A stretch of 64,000 nt of DNA from Ktedonobacter racemifer DSM 44963 (GCF_000178855.1 NZ_ADVG01000002.1:372001-436000), one strand, 5' to 3'; counted from the stretch's first letter, positions 53,383-62,842 are shown. Numbers and translations are program-made. The notes: generated from the sequence alone by a model not told the origin.

Positions 53383-54862
53383 CACTCGTGCCCTTGCCCA
53401 GTGTACTGCTGATCTCAATGGTTCCGTGCTGGGCCTCCACCAACTCTTTGGCAATAGCAAGGCCCAGACCGCTCCCGCCTGAGTAGACGGAGGAGCGGCT
53501 ACGTGAGGGATCAGCCCGGTAGAAGCGGTCGAAGACATGTGGCAGTGCTTCAGGCGAAATCCCTTGGCCGGTATCGTTGATGGTGAGAGCTACCGTACGC
53601 TGAGATTCTTTCAGAACGTGTAGCTCTATCTGACCCCCTAAAGGAGTATATTTGAGCGCATTATCCACCAGATTCAGCAGAATTTGCTGAAGCCGATCGC
53701 GATCAGCGCTAATCGCGGGGAGTCCTGGTTCAATCAGGCAGCGAATTTCTTGCCCATGCGCGAGATGGTTTGCCTGTTCGCAGACTGTGTGGAGTAAGGT
53801 ATCCACAGTGACCGTATCTTTGCGCAGCACCAATCGTCCTTCATCCAGACGAGTCAGGGCTAACAAATCTTCAACCATGCGATGCATACGCCGCACCTCG
53901 GCAAACATTCCGCGGGCCAGGTGACGTGTGATTTCACGATCTCCCCGATCCACTCCTAGCAATAACATCTCCAGATTTCCGTTTAACACGGTCAGTGGCG
54001 TGCGTAGTTCGTGCGAGACATCGCCGACAAAGCGTTTTTGTTTCTGGAAAGCTGTCTCTAGGCGGGCAACCATGGCATTGAATGAACGCGCTAATCGTCC
54101 GATCTCGTCATCGGTCGGCGGTTGATCGATGCGTATCGAAAGCTCCCCCTGTGCGATCTGCCGGCTGGTACGTTCGATCTCAACCAGCGGACGCAGGGCA
54201 ATGCTTACGAGCGGAAATATGAGCGCAATGGCTATGCTGAATGTACACATAATGCCCAGAAACAAGATCAGGTGGAACGTTGTGAGAAAATCATCGATAG
54301 GTGCTGTCGGCGTGCTAACCTGTAAAATGGCCGTTGTGTGGAAATTTTTGACCAGTGGAATAAAGACCACAAGCTGATGCTGTCCCAGATTGTCTTTGGC
54401 CAGAAGATAAGGCACATTGCTCTTGATGATTTGTTGCACCTGGCTAGAGGCGATGTTTATACCAGGAACATCGAATGATGAAGAGGCATTTGTGATCAAC
54501 GGCGTCCCGGTGGTCGTGAGAATCACCGCACTCGTACTTGGACTGGTCAACGCGTGGAGCAGAGACCTGGCCGTATCGTCAAAGCCAGGGACTGGAGCAG
54601 CCGAAGGGAGAAAATTAATCCCCAGCCCAAAGGGACGTTGTTGCGGTTGGTGAAGATCTTTGGTAACGCCCTTGAGTGCTACCTGAGCCTCATTATGCAG
54701 GACATTGACCTCGTTGGTCACAAGAGCCTGTTCCGCGATAAACGAGACGATGATCCCCAACGCGCTCAAAAGCAAGACAAGTAAACCCAGAGAAACTAGC
54801 GCCAGGCGCCAGCGAATGGGAACGCGTTGCATACAACGGGAGAGGCGTCTTTTCTTTTGCAT
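53309..54862 (-). CDS. HAMP-domain sensor histidine kinase
   Basis: 517 aa. Two TM helices (about 20-42 and 195-217) enclose an extracytoplasmic sensor of ~150 residues. A HAMP domain follows (IERTSRQIAQGELSIRI), then the HisKA box FVGDVSHELRTPLTVL with phospho-His, N-box LLNLVDNALKYTP, G1 INDTGQGIS and G2 GGSGLGLAIAKELVE. It pairs with the OmpR-type regulator encoded 9 nt upstream. Its last 74 bp are antisense to the end of the Mo-hydroxylase large-subunit gene. Confidence 0.95.
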   Translation of the reverse strand: MQKKRRLSRCMQRVPIRWRLALVSLGLLVLLLSALGIIVSFIAEQALVTNEVNVLHNEAQVALKGVTKDLHQPQQRPFGLGINFLPSAAPVPGFDDTARSLLHALTSPSTSAVILTTTGTPLITNASSSFDVPGINIASSQVQQIIKSNVPYLLAKDNLGQHQLVVFIPLVKNFHTTAILQVSTPTAPIDDFLTTFHLILFLGIMCTFSIAIALIFPLVSIALRPLVEIERTSRQIAQGELSIRIDQPPTDDEIGRLARSFNAMVARLETAFQKQKRFVGDVSHELRTPLTVLNGNLEMLLLGVDRGDREITRHLARGMFAEVRRMHRMVEDLLALTRLDEGRLVLRKDTVTVDTLLHTVCEQANHLAHGQEIRCLIEPGLPAISADRDRLQQILLNLVDNALKYTPLGGQIELHVLKESQRTVALTINDTGQGISPEALPHVFDRFYRADPSRSRSSVYSGGSGLGLAIAKELVEAQHGTIEISSTLGKGTSVTLRFPALVQLERAKRHELPEMKG

Positions 54863-54871
54863 GCTTCACCC

Positions 54872-55579
54872 TTATCCTCTTAGGGTATAACCTACTCCAC
54901 GCACCGTTTGCAGGAGACGTGGCGGAGTATCGTGCAGCTTTTCCCGCAAATGGCGAATGTATACTTCGACAATGTTATCATCCCCCATGTAGTCATAGCC
55001 CCAGACGCGTGACATGATCATATCGCGAGAAAGCGCCTGCCTGGGGTTCATCAGAAAAAACTCGAGAAGATCAAATTCACGCGGCGTGAAATCGATAGGC
55101 TGATCATGAAATGTTACCTGGTGCGTTCCCCGGTTCAGGGTGATACCCTGAAAAGTCAGAATATCGGCGATATTGTTGCCGCGCCTCCGGAGCACTGCGC
55201 GCGTTCTTGCCATGAGTTCGCGAAAGGCAAATGGTTTGGTGAGATAATCGTCGGCCCCTGCATCTAGCCCGGTTACACGATCGTCTATCTCGTCCCTGGC
55301 TGTAAGCATAATGATCGGCAGGTCGCGGCTGCGACGTAGCCGGCGCGTGACCTCCAGCCCATCATAGCCTGGCAGCATAAGGTCTAAAATAACCACATCG
55401 GGCTGCTGCTCCTGCGCAACCTGGGTTGCATCAGGCCCATTTGTGGCGAGAAATACCTGAAATCCTTCATAGGAGAAACCCATCTGGAGAAGGTCTCTAA
55501 CCTGCGGCTCGTCATCGACGATCAAGACACTGGGCTGTCTGGTTTTATCGAGGGCACTGTCTCTGATAGTTTCTGGCAT
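54872..55579 (-). CDS. OmpR-family response regulator
   Basis: 235 aa. Receiver with VLIVDDEPQVRDLL, phospho-acceptor Asp in VVILDLMLPGYDG (residue ~62) and Lys in DDYLTKPFAF. The winged-helix domain has DFTPREFDLLEFFLMNP and NIVEVYIRHLREKL with a closing RGVGYTLRG. First gene of a regulator-kinase pair; the upstream region faces the esterase gene and contains a long palindrome at 55697-55748. Confidence 0.96.
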   Translation of the reverse strand: MPETIRDSALDKTRQPSVLIVDDEPQVRDLLQMGFSYEGFQVFLATNGPDATQVAQEQQPDVVILDLMLPGYDGLEVTRRLRRSRDLPIIMLTARDEIDDRVTGLDAGADDYLTKPFAFRELMARTRAVLRRRGNNIADILTFQGITLNRGTHQVTFHDQPIDFTPREFDLLEFFLMNPRQALSRDMIMSRVWGYDYMGDDNIVEVYIRHLREKLHDTPPRLLQTVRGVGYTLRG

Positions 55580-55696
55580 TTGATTTATAAATCCTTGTTA
55601 TGAATGTATCCACTACTATTAGTCATAGCGTATCTCTGCGTCATCAAGAAAAGCACATGAAAATGTAAGCATTTTGTAAGTTCGGTTAAGTTCAGT

Positions 55697-55748
55697 GATG
55701 AATGGGAGCGCGGGCCAATGACGCCATTGGCCCGCGTTCCCATTCATC
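55697..55748. promoter_or_regulatory. Long palindrome between divergent genes
   Basis: Two 24-bp arms (55697-55720 and 55725-55748; core GCGCGGGCCAATG) complementary except for one position, around ACGC. It is in the ~235-bp gap between the divergently transcribed OmpR-type regulator and esterase genes, so it may be an operator for either, a terminator-like insulator, or a small fold-back repeat. There is no T run. Confidence 0.5.
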
Positions 55749-55815
55749 TCCGGGTAAGGGCTTTTTCAGCAAATTTTCAGCCAGTTTTCTTGCATTTTCA
55801 ACAAGGCGTGGCAAG

Positions 55816-56811
55816 ATGAGGTGGAAAAAAGATCAGAAGGGGAAAGTAAATGGTACCCAGGGGATGAAAAGGAAAGTCGAGTGGAAAGCTCTCAGGATAT
55901 GCGCTGTCCTATCCTGTATCAACATGCTGCTATTGTATAGTCTCTGGAGCTATCTGAGCACATCGGCGACGTTCCAGTCTTTCTCTAGAGAGCTCATCTT
56001 GCAGCACCAGGCCCAGCCTCCATCCCCTGGCGTGTCAGCATCCTCGTACCTGGGATATACAGCGCATGTCTTTCCCTCGCAAGGAGATTCTCTTGTGTAT
56101 TATCTTTACATTCCTGCACACTACAACCCTGCGCACAAATATCCACTAGTATTGCTTTTACATGGAGGAGGCGAGAGAAGCAAACCAGGGAATACGCTGT
56201 CTCAGAATGAGAAACTCCTTTTAAATGATCCCTATGCGAGCGTCTGGAGCGCCGATTACAACGCACCGGGCAATCCCCATATCCAGCAGAACTGGCCCTG
56301 TTTCGTGGTCATTCCGCAGATGGAGTCATCTCAGCAGTGGGTCAATGTGGATGTGCATCAAGGCTCCTACGTCCAGCCCTCACAACCTAGTACTCCTCTT
56401 CTCTTGACCAAAGAATTACTCGATGCCCTCCAGCATATGTACACCGGTATAGACTCCAATCGTCTCTACATTACCGGGCTTTCCAACGGGGGCCTGGGCA
56501 CCTGGGATGCCATCGAACGTTGGCCCACGTACTTTGCTGCCGCCGCTCCCATCGCTGGCGCGGGTGATCCATCGAAGGCGGCAGTTCTGAAAAACTTGCC
56601 CATCTGGGCCTTCCACGGTTCTATGGATCCCACTATACCCGTTTCAGGATCACGCGAGATGATCGCGGCCATTCAAGCAGCGGGAGGCCATCCTCACTAT
56701 ACCGAATTTGCCGGGCAGGGACATGGAGTCTGGCCATACGTATATTCGCTTAACACCAGCCCTTTGCGCGTGACAGGCTTTTTCTCATGGCTTTTTTCAC
56801 AGCACAAATGA
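55816..56811 (+). CDS. Anchored alpha/beta-hydrolase, esterase/peptidase-like
   Basis: Start set at MRWKKDQKG because the frame upstream runs through the palindrome; MKRKVEWK at 55864 is the alternative. One N-terminal hydrophobic helix (LRICAVLSCINMLLLYSLW) suggests a signal anchor. The catalytic region resembles predicted peptidases/PHB-depolymerase-like esterases: PLVLLLHGGGERS (oxyanion), ITGLSNGGLGTW (nucleophile Ser in GLSNG), HGSMDPTIPV (Asp) and GQGHGVW (His). About 331 aa. Acts outside the membrane on an ester; substrate unknown. Confidence 0.85.
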   Translation: MRWKKDQKGKVNGTQGMKRKVEWKALRICAVLSCINMLLLYSLWSYLSTSATFQSFSRELILQHQAQPPSPGVSASSYLGYTAHVFPSQGDSLVYYLYIPAHYNPAHKYPLVLLLHGGGERSKPGNTLSQNEKLLLNDPYASVWSADYNAPGNPHIQQNWPCFVVIPQMESSQQWVNVDVHQGSYVQPSQPSTPLLLTKELLDALQHMYTGIDSNRLYITGLSNGGLGTWDAIERWPTYFAAAAPIAGAGDPSKAAVLKNLPIWAFHGSMDPTIPVSGSREMIAAIQAAGGHPHYTEFAGQGHGVWPYVYSLNTSPLRVTGFFSWLFSQHK

Positions 56812-56937
56812 ATTCCGTAATTCCCCCTGAATACCTCCACAAAAAAATTCAGCAAAGTTCGTCGAATATTCAGCCACCTCGTTTATGCTGTGAGTAGATA
56901 CACAATGCGTCAGCGATAACGTAAAAAGGAGAAATCT

Positions 56938-58320
56938 ATGTACTTCAAGCAGCTTGTCAAAGAAGATTTGGGGTGTGCTAGCTATATTATGGGATGTCTT
57001 AACGCGGGTGTCTGCGCAGTTGTTGATCCGCGTATCGATATGGTCGATGAGATTCTCACTCTTGCGACGAACAGGGGCATGTATATAGAGGCAATCATTG
57101 AGACGCATATTCATGCAGATCACGTCTCTGGCCACGGCGATCTTGCCAGACGAACTGGCGCGCGCATCTACATGCATGAACTGGCGCAGGTCTCTTTTGC
57201 CCACCAGGAACTCAAAGATGATGAGGAACTCTTATTCGGAACCGTGAGGGTGCGCGTCATACATACGCCCGGTCACCGTCCGGAACACATTGCTCTGGCA
57301 GTATCCGATACAAATCGGGGGAGTGATCCCTGGCTGGTACTAACTGGAGACTCGCTCTTTATTGGTGACCTTGCGCGTCCTGACCTTGCGATCCCAGGAT
57401 TGGAAGGTGCCGATGCACTCTATGAGAGCATCTTTGAGCGTTTACTCAAGATGAATGAGTGTGTGGAAATCTATCCTTCTCATGTGGCCGGTTCACTTTG
57501 CGGGCGTCAGATGGACGCGAAAACCAGCTCTACCATGGGATTTGAGCGCAAGTATAATCCGGCGCTTACTGTTCATTCACGCGCGGCTTTTGTTCGTGAC
57601 ATGAATGAAAATCTCCCGGTCCGCCCGCCTAATATGGCAACCATTATTGAGCGCAACAAGGAAGATTATACCCGACATCTTCCTGCACCTTCTCCTGAAC
57701 CACTTGATATCTTGTCGTTCCAGAGAGCCATGAAGCAGGGCGCACTGATTCTTGATACGCGTACACCGGATGCCTTTTGCCTGGGACACATCCCAGGAGC
57801 TTTTCAGGTTAGTCTTCATGGTTCAGCTTTTTCAACGCGTGTCGGTTTTCTTATACCCCTACCCCCTAAAAAAAACCTCCTGCTGGTTGTTGAGAATACT
57901 CAGGATTTCACCCAGGCTAGTGAGCAACTTGCAGTCGTAGGCTATGAGCACATTTGCGGTTATCTCCAAGGGAATATGGAGTCCTGGAAGGCAGCGCGGC
58001 TGCCGATGCAAAAGTTGGAGCAACTGCATGTGGAAGAGTTGTATGAGCAGCTTAACAGATTGGTCGTGCTGGACGTGCGCGATGTTAGAGAGTGGTGTGA
58101 GGGCCATATTGCAGGTGCCTGGCATATCCCTTTTTACGAATTAGAGCAGCGCCTTGGCGAACTAGATACCACGCGTTTTTACGCGGTAATCTGCGCTGGT
58201 GGTCAGCGCAGTGCTCTTGCTGGATCGCTTCTCCAACACCATGGTTTTGAGCAAGTGTTTAATATAATTGACGGTATGAGCGCCTGGCGCACGTTGAGGC
58301 TGCCTGAGGAATGGGAATAA
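56938..58320 (+). CDS. MBL-fold hydrolase with two rhodanese domains (persulfide dioxygenase-like)
   Basis: 460 aa; AAAAGGAG before the ATG. The MBL domain (1-250) has THIHADHVSGHGDL, HTPGHRPEHIAL, LTGDSLFIGDLARPDL and YPSHVAGS, the pattern of ETHE1/CstB-like sulfur dioxygenases. Rhodanese domain 1 (about 265-355) keeps DTRTPDAFCLGHIPGA but has no active-site Cys loop. Domain 2 (about 365-455) has LDVRDVREWCEGHI and the loop ICAGGQRS with the catalytic Cys. Such fusions oxidise or move persulfide sulfur. It may be linked to the CysK-like enzyme 6 kb upstream through sulfide handling, but the genes are not in one operon. Confidence 0.9.
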   Translation: MYFKQLVKEDLGCASYIMGCLNAGVCAVVDPRIDMVDEILTLATNRGMYIEAIIETHIHADHVSGHGDLARRTGARIYMHELAQVSFAHQELKDDEELLFGTVRVRVIHTPGHRPEHIALAVSDTNRGSDPWLVLTGDSLFIGDLARPDLAIPGLEGADALYESIFERLLKMNECVEIYPSHVAGSLCGRQMDAKTSSTMGFERKYNPALTVHSRAAFVRDMNENLPVRPPNMATIIERNKEDYTRHLPAPSPEPLDILSFQRAMKQGALILDTRTPDAFCLGHIPGAFQVSLHGSAFSTRVGFLIPLPPKKNLLLVVENTQDFTQASEQLAVVGYEHICGYLQGNMESWKAARLPMQKLEQLHVEELYEQLNRLVVLDVRDVREWCEGHIAGAWHIPFYELEQRLGELDTTRFYAVICAGGQRSALAGSLLQHHGFEQVFNIIDGMSAWRTLRLPEEWE

Positions 58321-58348
58321 AAGTCAACTGTCCGATACCCGACTTCTG

Positions 58349-58389
58349 ATACCAAATCCGGTTGAATAATGATCAACCGGATTTGGTAT
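58349..58389. terminator. Inverted repeat after the MBL-rhodanese gene
   Basis: A perfect 17-bp stem (ATACCAAATCCGGTTGA and complement) around ATAATGA, 28 nt after the stop codon. The outer side is T/A rich but lacks a long T run; a terminator is the likely role. Confidence 0.6.
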
Positions 58390-58840
58390 TACGTATTCCC
58401 ATGCCTTGTATAAAACGCCCGTACTTTCTACTGTCTCATATGTTAAACTATTTATCTTAAAAATATCATAATATGTGCTTCACACCTATTATTTAACAAG
58501 GGAAGGTCACCAGAACGTGAAAATCCTGGCCCACACGGCAACTGATAGGAATAGTGGCCAAAGTTTACTATTAGTGCTGTCATTACAAACTGGCACCGAG
58601 TGTACATATACACACCTACATACCTACTCATTTTTGATCAAACACAATAACTATACAAAATCCTTACATATTCGTGATTATCTATTTAAAAATTTGTCGT
58701 ATAGTATGGATAAGTTCAATTTGATGTTGAACGTCACCAATGATTACCGCTTCTGCCAAAGCACGTAGATCAAATTGCATATGGTCTCTATGAACCCACG
58801 CAATAAGCCACTAGCATGTATAACAAAGGAGAAAAACTCT
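58390..58840. other. AT-rich intergenic region, no gene seen
   Basis: About 450 bp of clearly AT-richer sequence than the surroundings. No protein frame is supported. It must contain the promoter of the secreted protein gene that follows; AAAGGAG stands 9 nt before that ATG. Confidence 0.5.
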
Positions 58841-59332
58841 ATGAAAAAGCTATTCTTTATCGGATTAAGCAGCCTGGTGCTCACTATTGCTATGCTCTTG
58901 GGAACCTCATTCACTAGTTCGCTCTCTGCGCATGCGAGCAGCATTACACCTGCCCAAACGGTCAAATCTACCTCTACGAGTCAGCCAGCAAAACAGGATT
59001 CCAATACAAACAACCACGGCCAGAAAACGCTGAGCGCCCTTGATTATCTCAAGGCTCACCGTTCAGAGCTTGTCGCCGCTGTGGCAAAAGATCTCAAGCT
59101 CAGCAGCGATCAGCTTAATCGTCAACTTCAAGGAGGCAAGAAAGTCACCGATATTGCCAGAGCGCAAAGGGTTTCCGAACAGCAGCTTCAGAAAGATCTC
59201 AAGCAGGATACCACCACTCTGCTGAACAAAGGCGTGAGCCAGGGCCAGGTCTCTAAGGACGAGGCGAACAAGTTTGCAATAAATTTCAGCAAGAATATCA
59301 ATTCCATCTATACCCTCTTGCAGAGTAAATAA
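58841..59332 (+). CDS. Secreted helical protein of unknown function
   Basis: Start set at MKKLFFIGLSS with AAAGGAG upstream. 163 aa. Sec signal peptide with hydrophobic core SLVLTIAMLLGTSFTSS and likely cleavage after SAHA. A Ser/Thr/Gln-rich linker (residues ~35-60) precedes a helical region with SALDYLKAHRSELVAAVAKD, LKLSSDQLNRQLQGGKKVTD and ISRVSEQQLQ-type segments, which looks like two short helix-turn-helix repeats of the kind found in proteins that must sense or bind at the cell surface. No family recognised; no catalytic motif. Single gene closed by a terminator at 59358. Confidence 0.75.
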   Translation: MKKLFFIGLSSLVLTIAMLLGTSFTSSLSAHASSITPAQTVKSTSTSQPAKQDSNTNNHGQKTLSALDYLKAHRSELVAAVAKDLKLSSDQLNRQLQGGKKVTDIARAQRVSEQQLQKDLKQDTTTLLNKGVSQGQVSKDEANKFAINFSKNINSIYTLLQSK

Positions 59333-59357
59333 ACGTACCCACACCGACAATAGACAA

Positions 59358-59400
59358 TGCGGCGAGTCTCCTCGCGAGGAGATCGCCGCACCTTTCTTTT
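59358..59400 (+). terminator. Rho-independent terminator
   Basis: TGCGGCGA...TCGCCGCA with an inner CTCCTCGCGAGGAG gives a long GC-rich stem followed by CCTTTCTTTT, 26 nt after the stop of the secreted-protein gene. Confidence 0.85.
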
Positions 59401-59778
59401 AGGGGCTTAACACACACCTGGCGCCTGCCTGACCACGGAATCGCCACCGCTCGCTCGCTACCTGTAGGGGTAGGGTGGCTTCGGCTCGGTAAGCATGCAC
59501 AAGAGACCACCGCCAGTGGGCTCATGGTCGGAGAAAGCGCTCCACATTCGGCGTACCGGTATTGAATGTTGGAAAGAAAAGCCCTGGCGAGGGTTCTGAT
59601 CAAAAATAGTGGGACTCCTGCCGCAGACGCAGAGGAAGCTTCTCATCTTGTTCATTAGCAAATATTGAGGTCAGCTACGCTGACTCGGGCAGAGCTATGG
59701 CACCGGCGTGGCGATCCAGGCGAGCGACCCCAGTCAGGCTGACCACTATCGAAGCCCCGCCTTTAGGCGTGAGGTATT
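59401..59778 (+). other. Region without intact gene; remnant right end of a TnpB-type element
   Basis: No intact frame. The + strand frame ending ATLTRAELWHRRG...PQSG near 59735 resembles a TnpB C-terminal tail, and GCCCCGCCTTTAGGCGTGAGG (about 59754-59774) has the look of the right-end hairpins of the other elements. I read it as the last part of a deleted element. Weak evidence. Confidence 0.35.
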
Positions 59779-60891
59779 TCACTGTACCTTTCCTCTGGCC
59801 GCGACCGGCCAGATGGCCTCCAACATTCCATCGCGATAGGCATAGTAGTGATCATGGAGGTTAACTGTTGTGTCGATATGGCTTGGAATCAACTCTATAC
59901 GATCACCCACTTCCAGGTGAGCCTGCGCAGGGTCTGCGATCTTCGTCCACGTGAGAATACCATGCTCATCCCCGCCTGGCTGGTACTCTATGCCTGGAAG
60001 CCCTTTGGGTTCAGGCATGCCACTATCGATAGACAGCGACTTGAGACCAGCATCTATAACGGCTCTGGTAGGTGTTGGCCGGCTGATGACCGTTGAGAGA
60101 ATGGTTAAGGCGTTCGCATAGGTCGGGCCAAGGGCATTGCGGTAATCTGTATCCATGAAAATAAATGAGCCTGGTTGCACCTCAGTGATCCCACCATAGT
60201 CGGCACAGATCTCGGCGGTCCCCGTTCCTCCAGTGGTCACGACCTCGATAGGGAAGCCTTCAAATCGCAATTGTGCGGCGGTCTCGGTGAGTAGCCGCAT
60301 TGCCTGGTGGCAACGCTGCGTCCGCTCCTCTGGGCTGTGTATGTGTTGTAAATGCCCCTCGTAGCCCTGCACGCCAACAAGGTGTAGGTGAGGCAGTTTG
60401 CTACAATAGTGAGCCAGGGTGAGAGCCTCTTTTCCGGGCAGCACTCCACAACGGTTTTGACCTACATTGAGATCGATCAGCACATCGATCTCCAACTGGG
60501 CCTCATGCAGAGCCGTATTGAGCTCCTGTGCGCCGATGAAGCTATCTATCACGACCTTGATACGTGGATGGTGCTGTATGAGGGTGACGAGCCGTGATAG
60601 CTTTGGTTTGCCTACGATTTCGGTCGTAATTAAAAGATCGTCAATTCCCTCCTGGGCCATTACTTCGGCTTCACTTACCTTGGCAACACAACCACCAACC
60701 GCGCCTGCTGCCAGCAATCTACGCGCTAACTCCGGGCTCTTCACAGTTTTCAGGTGAGGTCTGACATGAATTTTCTTTTCTCGGAAACGTTGCATCAGCC
60801 TGTCAATATTTTCCTCCATCAACGTCAGATCCACAATCATCGACGGGGTGTCGAGCTCATCTAATGAGTCTCCCACTTGCGGATGGTGCAT
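59779..60891 (-). CDS. D-threonine aldolase-like PLP enzyme (fold type III)
   Basis: 370 aa. Alanine-racemase-like barrel: VDLTLMEENIDRL, Schiff-base Lys in RPHLKTVKSPE near residue 48, GVQGYEGH, VTTGGTGT. The C-terminal metal site reads PSHIDTTVNLHDHYY. In this family the HxD pair is that of D-threonine aldolases (Mn), whereas D-serine dehydratases have HxC (Zn), so HID favours an aldolase of D-3-hydroxy amino acids, splitting D-Thr into Gly and acetaldehyde. GGAAGAACGGG precedes the ATG. No clear partner gene nearby. Confidence 0.88.
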   Translation of the reverse strand: MHHPQVGDSLDELDTPSMIVDLTLMEENIDRLMQRFREKKIHVRPHLKTVKSPELARRLLAAGAVGGCVAKVSEAEVMAQEGIDDLLITTEIVGKPKLSRLVTLIQHHPRIKVVIDSFIGAQELNTALHEAQLEIDVLIDLNVGQNRCGVLPGKEALTLAHYCSKLPHLHLVGVQGYEGHLQHIHSPEERTQRCHQAMRLLTETAAQLRFEGFPIEVVTTGGTGTAEICADYGGITEVQPGSFIFMDTDYRNALGPTYANALTILSTVISRPTPTRAVIDAGLKSLSIDSGMPEPKGLPGIEYQPGGDEHGILTWTKIADPAQAHLEVGDRIELIPSHIDTTVNLHDHYYAYRDGMLEAIWPVAARGKVQ

Positions 60892-61277
60892 ACCCGTTCT
60901 TCCCTTCTTTCCTTAAAATCTCTCAAAAATCGTCACTTTTTCATCAGTCGTATTTCTTGTGTTGACAGCACTATATGACAGAGAAGAACCCGCCGCAAGT
61001 GTTAATTGTTGAATATCTTTTCCTGCCTGAACCATAAATCGGTCTTGGCATTTCAGTAGAGAACGGGAGAAAACGCTCGCATTCTGCACCATATCTTTTC
61101 TTTCCCTTTGTCCCCTTTGCCTCTCGCAAACAAATCTTTCAGCAACGCTCTCTTGCGAAAAGATATTCGGCAAAAACGAAAAGTTATGGAGCAGGAGCTT
61201 GTTTCTTTGCTGAATCTTGGGTATACTCAGCTTGAAAAGAGTTCATGAGGAAGCCCTTCATTAGCTGGTTCTCAGCA
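60892..61277. other. Intergenic region, nothing recognised
   Basis: An 86-codon minus frame exists at 60913-61173 but has no Shine-Dalgarno site, no family look and an atypical composition, so I do not call it. Otherwise only the promoter region of the aldolase gene is expected here. Confidence 0.4.
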
Positions 61278-62690
61278 AAGAGAGAACGCAACTGTTCCCA
61301 AAAAAGTGGGAAAAGGGACCAACCGTGGGCAAGACGCCACACTTTCGAGCTTCTTGACAGATGAGAACGTTTGTCCTATACTTGAGAAAATAGGAGGCAA
61401 GAGAAAGAGCAGAACCGCATGATTCGCGCCCATAAGATCAGACTGCATCCCACACCTGAGCAGGCCAACTCCCTTGCTCGTGCCGCAGGCGTTGCACGCT
61501 TTGTGTGGAATTGGGCGCTGGCCGAATGGAACCGCTAATACGAAGCCGGGGAGAAACCCACTGCCTTGAAACTCAAGAAGCAATTCAACGAGATCCGGCG
61601 GGTGCAATTCCCCTGGACATGGGAGGTGACGAATAACGCCTCAGATCAGCCCTTTCTCGATCTAGGAAAAGCCTTCACCGCGTTTTTTGAAGGCAAAGCC
61701 AAACGCCCCAAGTTCAAGAGCAAGAAACAAAACAAACCCTCCTTTTACCTTGCCAACGATCAATTCGAGTTGGGGGATCATCGTCTGTGGGTTCCTAAGC
61801 TCGGATGGGTCAACATGGCGGAAAATCTGCGCTTCAAAGGTCGCGTGAGAGGAGCACGCATCACGCGCGTCAGCAGACTGGTGGTTTGTGTCTCTCCAGG
61901 TCGAACTCCCAGATGCGATCCCGGCGAAGAAACCAGCCGCTGTTGGTATCGATGTCGGACTGAACCGATTGGCCACCTTGAGTACAGGAGAGGGAGTCGA
62001 GAACCAAGCCTTCCTCAAAACGGCGCTCAAAAAATTGCGTCAGGCCAATAAGCGACTGCATCGCCGCAAACCGGGATCAAAAAACCGCGAGAATGCGCGT
62101 AGACAGGTGGCACGACTCCATTATCGTATTACCTCTCTGAGAGACGATGTGCTCCACAAGCTCACAACCAGGCTTGCCAATTGCTATGGAAGCATTGGCA
62201 TCGAAGACCTCAACCGGAAGCGGGTTGCTCAAGAATCGGCGGCTGTCTCGTTCGTTCTCTGACGCAGCATTGGGCAAGCTGCTCTCCCTGCTCGGGGCGA
62301 AGGTAGAGCAGCAGGGTGGACAGGTGATCAAGGTGGGACGCTTCTTTCCTTCGAGTAAGACCTGCCACTGCTGCGGCTGGAAGTGGGAAGCGATGACGCT
62401 CAAAGATCGCACCTTCCTCTGCCAGAATCCATCATGCCCCTATTCTCAGTTCCCGCAAGATCGCGATCATAATGCGAGCCAGAATATCCTGCGGGAAGCC
62501 CTTCACTTGATCGGGCTCATTGACCAAGTCGTCACCGGTATTGGCTCAGACGAGGACGTAAACTTGCCTGCGGACGCGGGGTAAGACCAAAAAGGCTTCG
62601 GCCTTGAGGCTCCTACGGATGAAACAGGAACAACAAAAGGTGTAGCAGAGCTATGCTTGCATACGTTTTACTACATTAATTGGAGCAGTG
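61278..62690 (+). mobile_element. TnpB-only element, type 2, copy B (decayed)
   Basis: Limits set by comparison with copy A (38465-39880): both share the left sequence around CCGTGGGCAAGACGCCACAC and the right sequence GACGCGGGGTAAGACC...GCTTGCATACGTTTT...ACATTAAT..GGAGCAG. The two copies differ throughout at a similar level, so neither is a recent duplicate of the other. Confidence 0.8.
61419..62584 (+). pseudogene. tnpB: tnpB (type 2, copy B), one stop and two frameshifts
   Basis: Begins MIRAHKIRLHPTPEQANSLA and meets a TAA near 61537 where copy A has CAA (WNRQYEAGE). Reading resumes in frame to GARITR, shifts near 61870 (then SLQVELPDAIPAKKPAAVG with RuvC Asp in GIDVGLNRL), and shifts again near 62225 (…RRLSRSFSDAALGKL, zinc finger CHCCGW...CPYSQF, DRDHNASQN). 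The ends of the element are kept, so it could still be mobilised in trans. Confidence 0.9.
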
Positions 62691-62732
62691 ATTGGAGCAC
62701 CTGTAAATCCCAAATTCGGTGAAGCAATTTCA

Positions 62733-62781
62733 GCACAATTATCTGAGGGAATAGCCTTCAAATTGCCTCAGATAATTGTGC
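62733..62781. terminator. Inverted repeat, likely terminator of the MFS gene
   Basis: GCACAATTATCTGAGG and CCTCAGATAATTGTGC form a perfect 16-bp stem with a 17-nt loop, about 60 nt beyond the stop codon of the minus-strand transporter gene. Confidence 0.5.
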
Positions 62782-62842
62782 CCATTTCCTTTCACAGAAT
62801 GCTGGGATTTATACATGAGTATCAGCAGCAGCATGGTGGGAT

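Noticed and set aside
60913..61173. 86-codon minus frame after the D-threonine aldolase gene
   Set aside because: No ribosome site, no homology pattern, atypical composition.
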